The position numbers and the translations under genes were made by a program. Shown here one piece after another: positions 7,883 through 16,789 of a stretch of 64,000 bases of DNA (the first letter of the stretch is position 1; every line of letters begins with the position of its first letter). Origin of the DNA: Planktotalea frisia (GTDB lineage: Bacteria > Pseudomonadota > Alphaproteobacteria > Rhodobacterales > Rhodobacteraceae); NCBI RefSeq assembly GCF_001890925.1, contig NZ_MLCB01000201.1, forward strand, positions 1 through 64,000. Direction: 5' to 3'. The notes under the pieces were generated by a model. It had not been told where the DNA came from. It saw only the letters and a program-made list of their open reading frames with translations, and did no database searches.

Positions 7883-8695
7883 ATGCAAGACATTGAAAGC
7901 GTTGCGTTACAGGCTGAACTTTGGTCTGTGGCAGAGGAATTAGCCGATGCCGCGCGCGCTTGCATACTTCCCTATTTTCGCCAGATCGGCCTGAGCGCGG
8001 ACAACAAGGATCGCGATGGTTTCGATCCTGTGACAATCGCGGACAAAGCGGCTGAGCAGGTGATGCGCGACATCTTGAACAAACGCCGCCCGCAAGACGC
8101 TATTTTGGGCGAAGAGTTCGGCAACAGCGCAGGCACCAGCGGTCTGACTTGGGTGCTCGATCCTATTGATGGCACCCGTGGATTTATCAGCGGCACGCCG
8201 ACTTGGGGTGTCCTGATCTCGCTCAATGACACCAGCGGCCCGCGGCTTGGCATAATTGACCAACCCTACGTTGGTGAGCGTTTCTGTGGTGGTTTCGCTC
8301 GCGCAGAGGTGATTGGCCCGCACGGTACCGCCGCTTTGCAGGTGCGGGATACCAGTGATTTGAGCGATGCAATTTTGTTCAGCACCTTCCCTGAAGTGGG
8401 CACGCCAGAAGAGCGCGCCGCGTTCGAGGCTGTGATGCGAGAGGTCAAACTCACACGGTTTGGATGCGATTGCTACGCCTATGGTCTGCTCGCGGCGGGG
8501 CATATTGATTTGGTGATTGAAGCGAGCTTGAACGCCTATGATATTGCCGCGCCGATTGCTGTGATCGAAGCCGCTGGCGGCATTGTGACGGATTGGAAAG
8601 GTGGCAAAGCCCATAACGGCGGGCGCGCATTGGCTACTGCAACGCCAGAGTTGCATGCGAAAGCGCTTAAAATTTTACAGCAAACCTTGAGTTGA
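7883..8695 (+). CDS. hisN: Histidinol-phosphatase, inositol monophosphatase family
   Basis: This 270-residue protein has the IMPase metal sites: the Glu-Glu pair in ILGEEFG, DPIDGTRGFISGTPTWG (the D-x-IDGT element), and CDCYAYGLLAAGHIDLVIE with YDIAAPIAVIEAAGG near the C-terminus, which carries the last metal Asp. The specific pattern GTRGFISGxPxWG is that of HisN, which removes phosphate from L-histidinol phosphate in histidine synthesis. Inositol monophosphatases proper read GTxNFxHxxP, so HisN is preferred. No other his genes are near. Confidence 0.88.
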   Translation: MQDIESVALQAELWSVAEELADAARACILPYFRQIGLSADNKDRDGFDPVTIADKAAEQVMRDILNKRRPQDAILGEEFGNSAGTSGLTWVLDPIDGTRGFISGTPTWGVLISLNDTSGPRLGIIDQPYVGERFCGGFARAEVIGPHGTAALQVRDTSDLSDAILFSTFPEVGTPEERAAFEAVMREVKLTRFGCDCYAYGLLAAGHIDLVIEASLNAYDIAAPIAVIEAAGGIVTDWKGGKAHNGGRALATATPELHAKALKILQQTLS

Positions 8696-8824
8696 ACACG
8701 ACACTTCGCTTTACTGAACGAAATTTGCTGCGAGTCCTTCGCTTTTTTCTGTCGCAGCACCAAGGTCCCGTGATCTTGGCCTAATCCCGAAAAAAGCGTG
8801 GAAACACGTGAAGGACTGCACAGT

Positions 8825-10171
8825 ATGACCAAGCCAAATGAAACCCTTATCCGCAACGCGCGCCTCGTTCTGACGATGGATGACGCTGGCTCCGAGATAC
8901 CCAATTGCGATATTTTGATGCGTGACGGTGTGATTGTTGAAGTGGGCCAGGGGCTTAGTAGTGCAGGGCAGGTACTTGATGCAGCTGGATGCCTTGTGAC
9001 GCCGGGTCTCGTGAATACGCACCACCACCTCTATCAATCCCTGACGCGTGCGGTGCCGGGTGGGCAGGACGCACTCTTGTTTGGCTGGTTGCAAACGCTC
9101 TATCCAATTTGGTCGCGCTTTGGCCCTGAAGAGATGTATGTCTCTGCGCAAGTCGGGCTGGCGGAGCTGATGCTCTCTGGCTGCACACTCACTTCTGATC
9201 ATCTGTATCTTTATCCCAACGGTTCGCGGCTTGATGACACCATCGCAGCGGCGGCGGATATCGGGATGCGGTTTCATCCCACACGTGGCTCCATGTCGAT
9301 TGGCGAAAGCGATGGCGGGCTGCCACCAGATTCGCTGGTGGAAAACGAACGCGCTATCTTCGAAGACTGTATTCGCGTGATTGATGCGCATCATGATGCC
9401 TCGGATGGGTCGATGTGTCGTGTTGGTGTAGCGCCGTGTTCGCCGTTTTCGGTAAGCCGTGATTTGATGCGGGACGCAGCTGTTCTGGCACGCGACAAAC
9501 GTGTGATGTTACATACGCATTTGGCTGAAAATGATGAGGATATTGCTTATTCGCTTGAGAAATTCGGCTGCCGTCCGGGCCAATATGCGCAGGATCTGGG
9601 GTGGACAGGCGATGATGTGTGGCATGCGCATTGTGTAAAGCTTGATGATCAGGAAATTGATCTCTTTGCACGCTCTGGTACAGGCGTTGCGCATTGTCCT
9701 TGCTCGAATTGTCGTCTTGGATCCGGCATCGCCCCTGTGCGTCAAATGCGCGACGCTGGCGTTAAAGTCGGGCTTGGCGTGGACGGGTCTGCTTCGAATG
9801 ATGCGGGTAACTTGGTACTGGAAGCGCGCCAATCGATGTTGTTGCAACGTGTCTCATTGGGTGCAGACGCGATGAGCGCACGCGAAGCTTTGCGCATCGC
9901 GACACGCGGCGGCGCAGAGGTTTTGGGCCGTGATGATTGCGGGCAAATCGCGATTGGGAAACGTGCTGATTTAGCGATCTGGGATATGAACGGGATCGAG
10001 GCTGCCGGAAATTGGGATACCGCAGCGCTTTTGCTTGCAGGTCCGACACAGGTGCGCGACCTGTTTATCGAAGGACGGCGCGTTGTTGCGTCTGGCCAGA
10101 TCACATCTATTGACCTGTCCAAGACAATCGCGCGACAAAACGCTATGGCTTTGGCATTATCGGATGGATAA
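8825..10171 (+). CDS. 8-oxoguanine deaminase (amidohydrolase superfamily)
   Basis: This 448-residue metal-dependent deaminase has the amidohydrolase sites: NTHHHLYQSLTRAVPG (first His pair), HTHLAENDEDIAYS, HAHCVKLDDQEIDLFA and GLGVDGSASNDAGNLVLEAR (last Asp). These strings match 8-oxoguanine deaminases, which convert 8-oxoguanine to urate; S-adenosylhomocysteine/chlorohydrolase TRZ/ATZ relatives are the next best option. ATG 8825 is chosen over an upstream in-frame start because the product starts at the beta-sandwich (MTKPNETLIRNARLVLTMDD). Together with guaD at 10682 it suggests purine salvage or catabolism. Confidence 0.9.
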   Translation: MTKPNETLIRNARLVLTMDDAGSEIPNCDILMRDGVIVEVGQGLSSAGQVLDAAGCLVTPGLVNTHHHLYQSLTRAVPGGQDALLFGWLQTLYPIWSRFGPEEMYVSAQVGLAELMLSGCTLTSDHLYLYPNGSRLDDTIAAAADIGMRFHPTRGSMSIGESDGGLPPDSLVENERAIFEDCIRVIDAHHDASDGSMCRVGVAPCSPFSVSRDLMRDAAVLARDKRVMLHTHLAENDEDIAYSLEKFGCRPGQYAQDLGWTGDDVWHAHCVKLDDQEIDLFARSGTGVAHCPCSNCRLGSGIAPVRQMRDAGVKVGLGVDGSASNDAGNLVLEARQSMLLQRVSLGADAMSAREALRIATRGGAEVLGRDDCGQIAIGKRADLAIWDMNGIEAAGNWDTAALLLAGPTQVRDLFIEGRRVVASGQITSIDLSKTIARQNAMALALSDG

Positions 10172-10192
10172 TTTTCTTTAGGAGTATTGCAG

Positions 10193-10675
10193 ATGCGTGT
10201 TATTTTACTTGGGCTTTGTGTCCTTGCGGTGAGTGCCGCTTGCGTGCGCTCTGGCGCGAATGTCACGCCTCGTGGCAAGGCCGCTGTTGCACAGCCGACG
10301 GTTGGTTTGAGCGCGAATATTGCGCCTGAAGTCAACGCCTTTCGCCTTGCCAATGGGCAGCCTGCCTTGGCAGCCGATGCGCGCCTTGCTCGTGCGGCGC
10401 AAGCCCATGCAGACAGTATGAATGCCAATGGTTTCTTCAGCCACACAGGGCAAGACGGTTCCAGTGTCGGGGATCGCGTGAAACGAGAGGGCTATGGATT
10501 CTGCTTTGTTGCACAGAACATCGCACAAGGCCAAAAGGGTGCTTTGGAGGCCTTAGAGGGCTGGCAAAAGTCCGAAGGTCACCGCAAAAATTTGCTCAGC
10601 AAGAATGCGACCCAATTGGCGATGGCCCAATCGGGTGACTATTGGGTGATGGTTCTGGGCAAGCCCGGCTGTTGA
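10193..10675 (+). CDS. CAP/SCP-domain lipoprotein
   Basis: This 160-residue protein has a lipoprotein signal (MRVILLGLCVLAVSAACVRS, lipobox SAAC). A bacterial CAP (SCP/PR-1, YkwD-like) domain follows from about residue 45: VNAFRLANGQPALAADARLA, AQAHADSMNANGFFSHTGQD, and GWQKSEGHRKNLLS. CAP-domain His and Glu residues are visible (AHAD, FSHTG, EGHRKN). It is expected at the outer or inner membrane facing the periplasm; the biochemical role of bacterial CAP lipoproteins is unsettled. GGAG lies 8 bases before ATG 10193. It starts 21 bases after the 8-oxoguanine deaminase stop, so co-transcription is likely. Confidence 0.88.
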   Translation: MRVILLGLCVLAVSAACVRSGANVTPRGKAAVAQPTVGLSANIAPEVNAFRLANGQPALAADARLARAAQAHADSMNANGFFSHTGQDGSSVGDRVKREGYGFCFVAQNIAQGQKGALEALEGWQKSEGHRKNLLSKNATQLAMAQSGDYWVMVLGKPGC

Positions 10676-10681
10676 TTTCAA

Positions 10682-11983
10682 TCAGGCGGTGGGCGTTACG
10701 CGCGCGCCACCAATCCAAACATCTGCAATCGCACGGTCATCGCCCATCATAATGGTCGGAAATACTCGATCCCAAGCGTGCGCCGCATTATCATAGCGTT
10801 GCGCAATCGCAGGGGTTGAGGCAAGATCGAGCACTGTAATATCCGCCTCCATCCCGCCCTCTAATGCACCGATCTTGTCGCTGAGATGTAGTGCTTTGGC
10901 AGATCCTTGCGTCGCCAGCCACAAGAGCTGACCAGCGTGTAAGACAGACCCCGCAAGCTGCGCAATTTCATAGGCTGCGGCCATGGTGCGCAACATTGAA
11001 AAGCTTGATCCGCCGCCCGTGTCTGTCGCCAAGCCAATGCTCAAACCGCGTGCTTTCAACGCGGCCATTTGAAACAGGCCAGACCCGATAAACGCGTTCG
11101 AGGTCGGGCAATGCACCAGCGCTGCGCCGTGTTCGTTTAGCTGATCAATCTCGCGCGGTTCTAGGTGTATCGCGTGCCCGTAAACGCCGCGTTCGCCCAA
11201 TAGGCCAAAGCTCTCATAGGTGTCCAAATAATCCTGCGCCTTGGGGTACAATTCATGCACCCACGCGATTTCATCTACCTGTTCGCTCAAATGCGTTTGC
11301 ATCAAACATGTCGGATGCTCTGCCCATAATGTGCCCATCGCTTCCAACTGCTCGGGGGTCGAGGTCGGGGAAAAGCGCGGTGTTATCGCATAAGACAATC
11401 GCCCGACACCATGCCACCTTTCCAACAAAGCTTTGCTGTCATCATGGGCGCTTTGGGCAGTGTCACGCAGCCCGTCTGGCGCATTGCGATCCATGCAAGT
11501 TTTACCAGCAACAACCCTTTGCCCACGGTTTTGCGCTTCCGAAAACAGCGCCTCAACTGATGCGGTATGGATCGTACAAAAGCTCGCCATAGAGGTAGTG
11601 CCATGCGCCGCTGTCAAATCCAGATAGCGCACTGAAATCTCGCGCGCGTAGTCTGGATCTGCAAAGCGCATTTCCTCGGGAAATGTGTAGGTGTTGAGCC
11701 AATCAATCAGCCGCTTGCCCCAAGATGCGATCATTGCGGTTTGTGGATAATGCACATGTGCATCAACGAAACCGGGGCAAATCAGCTTGTTTTTGTGTGC
11801 GTGATGTATTGCTTGCGGATGAGCTGCGACCATTTCGTCGCGCGACCCAATCTGTGTGATCAAACCGCCCTCAATCAAAAGGGCGCTGTCGCTCTTGATT
11901 TGCACTGCCTGTTCAGGTGCATCCGTGAATGGATCACCCTCAAAGATCAAAAGTTCACCGGAAATTATTTGCTGTTCGCTCAT
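10682..11983 (-). CDS. guaD: Guanine deaminase
   Basis: This 433-residue protein shows the GuaD blocks: FVDAHVHYPQTAMIASWGKR (HxH), LNTYTFPEEMRFADPDYARE (the NxYTFPxE motif special to guanine deaminase), CLMQTHLSEQVDEIAWV, YGHAIHLEPREIDQLNEHGA and GLATDTGGGSSFSMLRTMAA. It hydrolyses guanine to xanthine and ammonia using one zinc ion. It converges with the CAP lipoprotein gene with only 6 bases between the stops. With the 8-oxoguanine deaminase on the other side it forms a small purine-deamination cluster. Confidence 0.96.
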   Translation of the reverse strand: MSEQQIISGELLIFEGDPFTDAPEQAVQIKSDSALLIEGGLITQIGSRDEMVAAHPQAIHHAHKNKLICPGFVDAHVHYPQTAMIASWGKRLIDWLNTYTFPEEMRFADPDYAREISVRYLDLTAAHGTTSMASFCTIHTASVEALFSEAQNRGQRVVAGKTCMDRNAPDGLRDTAQSAHDDSKALLERWHGVGRLSYAITPRFSPTSTPEQLEAMGTLWAEHPTCLMQTHLSEQVDEIAWVHELYPKAQDYLDTYESFGLLGERGVYGHAIHLEPREIDQLNEHGAALVHCPTSNAFIGSGLFQMAALKARGLSIGLATDTGGGSSFSMLRTMAAAYEIAQLAGSVLHAGQLLWLATQGSAKALHLSDKIGALEGGMEADITVLDLASTPAIAQRYDNAAHAWDRVFPTIMMGDDRAIADVWIGGARVTPTA

Positions 11984-12106
11984 GGTGCCTCAATAGCAGA
12001 AACCTGCCAGCTCTTTACAGGATTTTTACGCGACGCACTGTTGCTTCTTGCTGCATATGCGTAAACTTGTACACGAACCCGCTGCTTTGGTCAGAAAGGT
12101 CCTCCT

Positions 12107-13498
12107 ATGAACGATACCGATCTGATAAATGAAACTCGTAATGAGGCGGAAGAGGGCAGCTATAAGCTTGAGCGCTCTGATGTGACGGCTGTTGTAAATG
12201 CGGTCGAACGGGGTGATCAGGGCCTGCTCAGCATGCTCATGGATCCGATGCACCCCGCTGATATCGCGGACCTTCTTGAGCAAATCAGCACGGTGGAACG
12301 GCGCAAGCTGATCCATCTATACGATCGCGAATTCGACGGAGAAATCCTGTCAGAACTCGATGAGAGTATTCGCGACGAAGTCATCGCTATTCTACGCCCC
12401 GAAGTACTTGCCGATGCTGTGCGCGAGTTGGAAAGCGATGATGTTGTCGATCTGATCGAAGACATGAACGTCACCCAACAGGACGTCATTCTGGACGCAC
12501 TTGAGGACAGCGATCGAGTCGCCGTAGAGCAATCTCTGGCCTATCCCGAGAACTCAGCGGGCCGCTTGATGCAACGCGAAGTCGTCATGGCGCCAGAGCA
12601 CTGGACTGTGGGCCAAGCCATTGATTACCTGCGCGAACAAGACACGCTGCCTGAACAATTTTACCATGTCACCCTCGTTGATCCGCGCCTTAAGCCTGTT
12701 GGCAATGTCACCCTTGGCAAACTTATGGGCTCCAAGCGCGACGTGCTTTTGTGGGAAATCACGGAAGCGGTTTTTCAGGTCATTCCCGCGATGCAGAATG
12801 AAGGCGATGTCGCCTATGCGTTCAACCAATATCACCTGATTTCCGCGCCCGTCGTGGATGAGGACGAACGGCTCGTGGGTGTCATAACGATCGATGACGC
12901 GATGATCGTTCTGGATGAAGAGCACGAAGAAGACATTCTGCGTCTCGCAGGTGTGGGTGAGGGATCGCTCTCTGACCGTGTCATCAACACCACCAAACAG
13001 CGCCTTCCTTGGCTTGCGGTGAACCTCGTGACGGCTATCGCTGCCAGCCTTGTGATTGCCCAGTTCGAAGCGGCGATTACCCAGATCGTTGCGCTGGCTG
13101 TCTTGATGCCTATCGTTGCTTCCATGGGCGGTAACGCGGGCACTCAATCGCTCACAGTTGCGGTCCGCGCGATTGCCACAAAAGACCTTACAGGCTCGAA
13201 TATGTGGCGCGTCATTCGTCGCGAAGTCCTTGTGGGCTTGATCAATGGCGTGGTCTTTGCGGTAATCATGGGGATCGTCGGCTTGGTCTGGTTTGGCTCA
13301 CCTGCGTTGGGCTACGTGATTGCGGCTGCGATGGTGATCAACATGGTCGTTGCAGGGCTTGCAGGGACGGCCATCCCTGTGATTTTGGAGAAGTTCGGCA
13401 TCGATCCTGCGCTGGCATCTGGTGCGTTCGTGACGACGGTGACCGATGTGGTTGGCTTTTTCGCTTTCCTCGGCCTCGCGGCATTGGTGCTTTTATGA
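12107..13498 (+). CDS. mgtE: Magnesium transporter MgtE
   Basis: This 463-residue protein has the MgtE layout: a cytoplasmic N domain of alpha-helical repeats (about 30-145, acidic, with MDPMHPADIADLLEQI), two CBS domains (about 145-265, with NSAGRLMQREVVMAPEHWTV and DEDERLVGVITIDDAMIVLD), and five transmembrane helices from about 300 to the end. The pore motif region PIVASMGGNAGTQSLTVAVR is present. It is a gated Mg2+ channel of the inner membrane. Its TGA overlaps the ATG of the next gene, so the two are translationally coupled. Confidence 0.95.
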   Translation: MNDTDLINETRNEAEEGSYKLERSDVTAVVNAVERGDQGLLSMLMDPMHPADIADLLEQISTVERRKLIHLYDREFDGEILSELDESIRDEVIAILRPEVLADAVRELESDDVVDLIEDMNVTQQDVILDALEDSDRVAVEQSLAYPENSAGRLMQREVVMAPEHWTVGQAIDYLREQDTLPEQFYHVTLVDPRLKPVGNVTLGKLMGSKRDVLLWEITEAVFQVIPAMQNEGDVAYAFNQYHLISAPVVDEDERLVGVITIDDAMIVLDEEHEEDILRLAGVGEGSLSDRVINTTKQRLPWLAVNLVTAIAASLVIAQFEAAITQIVALAVLMPIVASMGGNAGTQSLTVAVRAIATKDLTGSNMWRVIRREVLVGLINGVVFAVIMGIVGLVWFGSPALGYVIAAAMVINMVVAGLAGTAIPVILEKFGIDPALASGAFVTTVTDVVGFFAFLGLAALVLL

Positions 13499-14055
13499 CG
13501 GACCTCGCGACTATTAAAACTGCCGCCCGCAAAGCAGCTTTTGCGGCGCGTAAATCTGCATTTGATGCCTCGCGCGGTGCACAATCAAGCTACCTGAGCG
13601 AAGTGCTTGCAGGGTATCGCGGCGTGCCGATTGCAGGCTACGCGCCTATGCGCACAGAGATCAATCCATTGCCAGCTATGGCCGAAGCCGCCGCATATGG
13701 CCCAGTTGGAATGCCGGTGATCAAAGCGGCAGAAACCCCGCTCGATTTTCGCGAATGGACGCCGGATTGTTCGATGATCGCAGGTGCTTTTGGCGCACAA
13801 ATCCCCGAAACCGGCGTGTGGATCGAGCCTGAAATTCTGATCGTGCCACTGGTGGCGTTTGATCGCAAAGGCGGTCGTTTGGGGTATGGCGGTGGTTTTT
13901 ATGATCGCACGCTAGAACGCCTACGCGCGCGCCGCGCCACCATGGCCATCGGTTTTGCCTTTAGTGCTCAAGAACAAGACAACCTGCCGCTGGAACTCAC
14001 TGACCAGCCTCTTGATCTTATCGTGACCGAAGCTGGCATCATCACGCCAAGCTAG
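13495..14055 (+). CDS. 5-formyltetrahydrofolate cyclo-ligase
   Basis: This 186-residue protein is coupled to mgtE through an ATGA overlap. It has the ATP-binding and folate motifs of the family: RKAAFAARKSAFDA at the N-terminus, GYAPMRTEINPLP, and the signature GGRLGYGGGFYDRTLERLRA at about residue 125. The enzyme (MTHFS, YgfA/Fau type) converts 5-formyl-THF to 5,10-methenyl-THF with ATP. Magnesium dependence gives a loose link to mgtE, but the pairing may simply be positional. A copy of the dispersed intergenic repeat follows directly. Confidence 0.93.
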   Translation: MTDLATIKTAARKAAFAARKSAFDASRGAQSSYLSEVLAGYRGVPIAGYAPMRTEINPLPAMAEAAAYGPVGMPVIKAAETPLDFREWTPDCSMIAGAFGAQIPETGVWIEPEILIVPLVAFDRKGGRLGYGGGFYDRTLERLRARRATMAIGFAFSAQEQDNLPLELTDQPLDLIVTEAGIITPS

Positions 14056-14057
14056 CG

Positions 14058-14090
14058 CTTCATCTTTCCAGATAAACTTCCCCCGGAGGG
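14058..14090. repeat. Dispersed intergenic motif, copy 1
   Basis: CTTCATCTTTCCAGATAAAC followed by TTCCCCCGGAGG matches the copies at 27687-27716 and, in reverse, 53814-53841, with a looser copy at 30939-30965. It lies in the gap between converging genes here. Confidence 0.7.
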
Positions 14091-14104
14091 CCGCTTTCAG
14101 TCTA

Positions 14105-15883
14105 TTACAAAGGCCAGATAAAGGGGATCAAAGCGGATGCCAAAAGCCCGATACTCAGGTTCAGCGGTATGCCGACTTTCATAAAATCGGTGAATTTGTA
14201 TCCGCCAGGACCATAGACGAGCATGTTGGTTTGATAGCCAATAGGGGTCGCAAAGCTCGCAGAAGCTGCGACCATCACCGCAACCACCAAAGGCCGCGCG
14301 TCAATGCCAAGTGCATCTGCTAATCCGATAGCTATGGGCGTTACCACAACTGCGACTGCGTTGTTGGACACCAATTCTGTTAGGACCGACGTAAGCAAAT
14401 AGATCGCCCAAACCAGCAAGAAAGGCGGCAATGTGCCGAGGTAAGGCGCTACGCCTTGCACGATGAGCTTCACAGCACCCGAGCTTTCAAGTGCTGCACC
14501 AATCGCGAGCATCGCGAAGATCAGTGTGAGCAAACGCCCATCCACAAATGAAAACGCTTCGTCCGCATCAATGCAGCGGGCAATCAGGACCAGCGCGACA
14601 GCAATGATCGCAAGATAGAAAATTGGTGCAATGCCAAAGCCTGCAAGCGCAACTAGGCCCACTATGGCAAGCAAGGCGATCGGCGCGTGCGAGCGGCGAT
14701 AGGCGCGCTCGGATGGCGTGGATACATCAACCAAGTCCATTTCAGTGGCGAGCCTTTGGATATCCGCAGGCGACCCTTCAAGCAGCAAAGTATCCCCAAC
14801 GCGCACCTGCACAGCATCCAACTGACCACTGATATTCTGGTTGCGACGGTGCACCGCGAGCGGATACACACCAAAGCGGCGACGCAGTCGCAAAGCGCCG
14901 AGCGTGCGTCCAACCATCTTGCAACCCGGTGTGATCAGAACCTCAACCGTATGCGTCTCCACGGCAGAAACTTGATCAATGCGCTTCAGTTCTTTGGTGG
15001 CTTGTAGACTTAGCAATTCAGAAATGCGGCTGCGCAGAACAACGCGGTCACCAACTTGCAGCGTGACCTCTTTCAAATTGCGTCGCAAAGACAGATCTCC
15101 GCGCACAACATCGATCAAACGCACGCCTTCGCGTTTGAACAGTTGCACCCCCATGACCTCGCGCCCGATCAGATTGCTCTCCGGCGGGATGACAGCCTCT
15201 GTGAAAAACTTCATCTGGCTCTTATCGCTCAAAAGGCTCGCCATACTGTCGCGCTCGGGCAGCAGGTAGGGGCCAATGTAGCGCAGATAGAGCATCCCCC
15301 AAGCGACGAGCACGATGCCCAAAGGCGTGACCTCGAAAATGGAAAACGCCGCCATTCCGTTGGCCCGCGCCACACCGTCGACCAACAGGTTGGTCGAGGT
15401 GCCGATCAAGGTCAAAGTGCCACCAAGGATCGCGGCATAGCTTAATGGGATCAATAGCTTAGACGCTTTTGTGCCAAGCGTGCGAGAGAGCTGCACAAAA
15501 ACAGGGATCATGACGACGACGACGGGGGTATTGGACACAAACGCAGAGGCGATGATCACAAACGCCAAGAGCATGGCAATCGCTACCTTTGGGCGTGTCT
15601 TGGCTTGTTTGTCTGCGAGCTTGGTAAACGCCTCCAAAGCGCCAGTGCGCACCAAAGCGCCCATGACGATGAACATCGCAGCAATCGTCCAGGGGGCAGG
15701 GTTGGATAGAACGGTCAGCGCGTTTTCGTAGGGTAAAACACCAAGGATCAGCAAAAATGCTACACCCGTGATAGCGACCACTTCGGTCGGGTAACTTTCG
15801 CGCACGAACAAAACGAACATGCCAAGTACTGTCAAAAGCGCGGCAATTGCGCTTTGAGTTTCGCTCAGTTCAAAGAACGTCAT
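14105..15883 (-). CDS. SLC13/DASS-family permease with TrkA-C (RCK_C) domains
   Basis: This 592-residue membrane protein has hydrophobic helices at about 1-200 and 400-592, with two cytoplasmic RCK_C/TrkA-C domains between (about 215-385: VIPPESNLIGREVMGVQLFK; CKMVGRTLGALRLRRRFGVY). Sites of the family are visible: FVSNTPVVVVMIP and GTSTNLLVDG, the SNT motif of sodium/sulfate and dicarboxylate symporters, and the second-half repeat VSNNAVAVVVTPIAIGLA. Proteins with this layout are annotated as sulfate or dicarboxylate transporters; the ion is not readable. It overlaps the upstream EamA gene by ATGA and is thus the last gene of a ymdB-eamA-slc13 operon. A paralogue lies at 21783. Confidence 0.9.
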   Translation of the reverse strand: MTFFELSETQSAIAALLTVLGMFVLFVRESYPTEVVAITGVAFLLILGVLPYENALTVLSNPAPWTIAAMFIVMGALVRTGALEAFTKLADKQAKTRPKVAIAMLLAFVIIASAFVSNTPVVVVMIPVFVQLSRTLGTKASKLLIPLSYAAILGGTLTLIGTSTNLLVDGVARANGMAAFSIFEVTPLGIVLVAWGMLYLRYIGPYLLPERDSMASLLSDKSQMKFFTEAVIPPESNLIGREVMGVQLFKREGVRLIDVVRGDLSLRRNLKEVTLQVGDRVVLRSRISELLSLQATKELKRIDQVSAVETHTVEVLITPGCKMVGRTLGALRLRRRFGVYPLAVHRRNQNISGQLDAVQVRVGDTLLLEGSPADIQRLATEMDLVDVSTPSERAYRRSHAPIALLAIVGLVALAGFGIAPIFYLAIIAVALVLIARCIDADEAFSFVDGRLLTLIFAMLAIGAALESSGAVKLIVQGVAPYLGTLPPFLLVWAIYLLTSVLTELVSNNAVAVVVTPIAIGLADALGIDARPLVVAVMVAASASFATPIGYQTNMLVYGPGGYKFTDFMKVGIPLNLSIGLLASALIPFIWPL

Positions 15884-16782
15884 GTTTCAATCGCCTCTTC
15901 ATCGCGCTTTCGTGGCTGAACCAAGAACAATCCACAAAGCATTAAGACCAGTGCAACCCAAAATCCGGCTGCATAGCTTTCGCGCAAAAGGATCATGGCC
16001 CAGCCTACGCCGAATATAGTTACCAAATAACTCACCTGCGCCGCAAATACGGGGCCCGCACGGCCGACAAGCCAGACGTAGCCTGCATAGACAATTGCAT
16101 GCGCAATCGCGATTATCAGGAAGGCATATTCCGCGGTGCCCCAAACCTTAGGCACGGGAATGAACTGGCCCGAGGCCACCGCCAACATCAAAGCGGGAAA
16201 GACGCCGAAAACTGAAGACCAGAATAAAGTCTCAATGGGATCAAAGCCATAGGTGCCCCATTTTGCGACGACATTGCCCTCAAGTGCATAAAAACTTGGC
16301 GCGATCAACGCAACGGCGATCCACCAGAGTGATACCTCACCGACAAAGCTTGATCCTGTAACCGCGATAAGTGCTACCGCGCTGAACCCGATGGACAGGC
16401 CGATAAGTTTGCGTAGTGAGAAACCATCATTGCCGAGCGCCAAAGCAATCGGAAAAGCGATCATCGGGATGAGAGAAAGCAAGATGGAGATGACGCCACT
16501 TGGAAGATAAACAGCCGCTTGGTAGCTCGCAGAGTTCGGTAAAAGGGTGCCGATCAAGGCGATCATGCACGCAAAGTAAGCTTGTGCTTTGCTCGGCCAG
16601 CGAAGCCGACCGCGCAAGAGCAACACTGATCCCATGAGGATCACAGCAACTGCAAATTGCCAGAAAATCAGACCTAAATACTGATAGCCCGCGCCGACGG
16701 TGATTTTGGTCAACGGCATGGTCACGCCCCAACCTGCACCGAGCAAGATCAAGATGCCAAAGAGGGACGCGTTGTGTTTCAC
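15880..16782 (-). CDS. EamA/DMT-superfamily transporter
   Basis: About 300 residues form ten hydrophobic segments in two EamA repeats (FGILILLGAGWGVTMPLTKI opens the first; WIAVALIAPSFYALEGNVVA the second). These are drug/metabolite exporters of the inner membrane; the substrate is unknown. GTG 16782 is chosen: it lies 7 bases after the stop of the phosphoesterase gene. An in-frame TTG at 16809 would overlap that gene. The 3' end overlaps the SLC13 gene start by 4 bases, so the two are coupled. Confidence 0.87.
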   Translation of the reverse strand: MKHNASLFGILILLGAGWGVTMPLTKITVGAGYQYLGLIFWQFAVAVILMGSVLLLRGRLRWPSKAQAYFACMIALIGTLLPNSASYQAAVYLPSGVISILLSLIPMIAFPIALALGNDGFSLRKLIGLSIGFSAVALIAVTGSSFVGEVSLWWIAVALIAPSFYALEGNVVAKWGTYGFDPIETLFWSSVFGVFPALMLAVASGQFIPVPKVWGTAEYAFLIIAIAHAIVYAGYVWLVGRAGPVFAAQVSYLVTIFGVGWAMILLRESYAAGFWVALVLMLCGLFLVQPRKRDEEAIET

Positions 16783-16789
16783 GTCCGCT

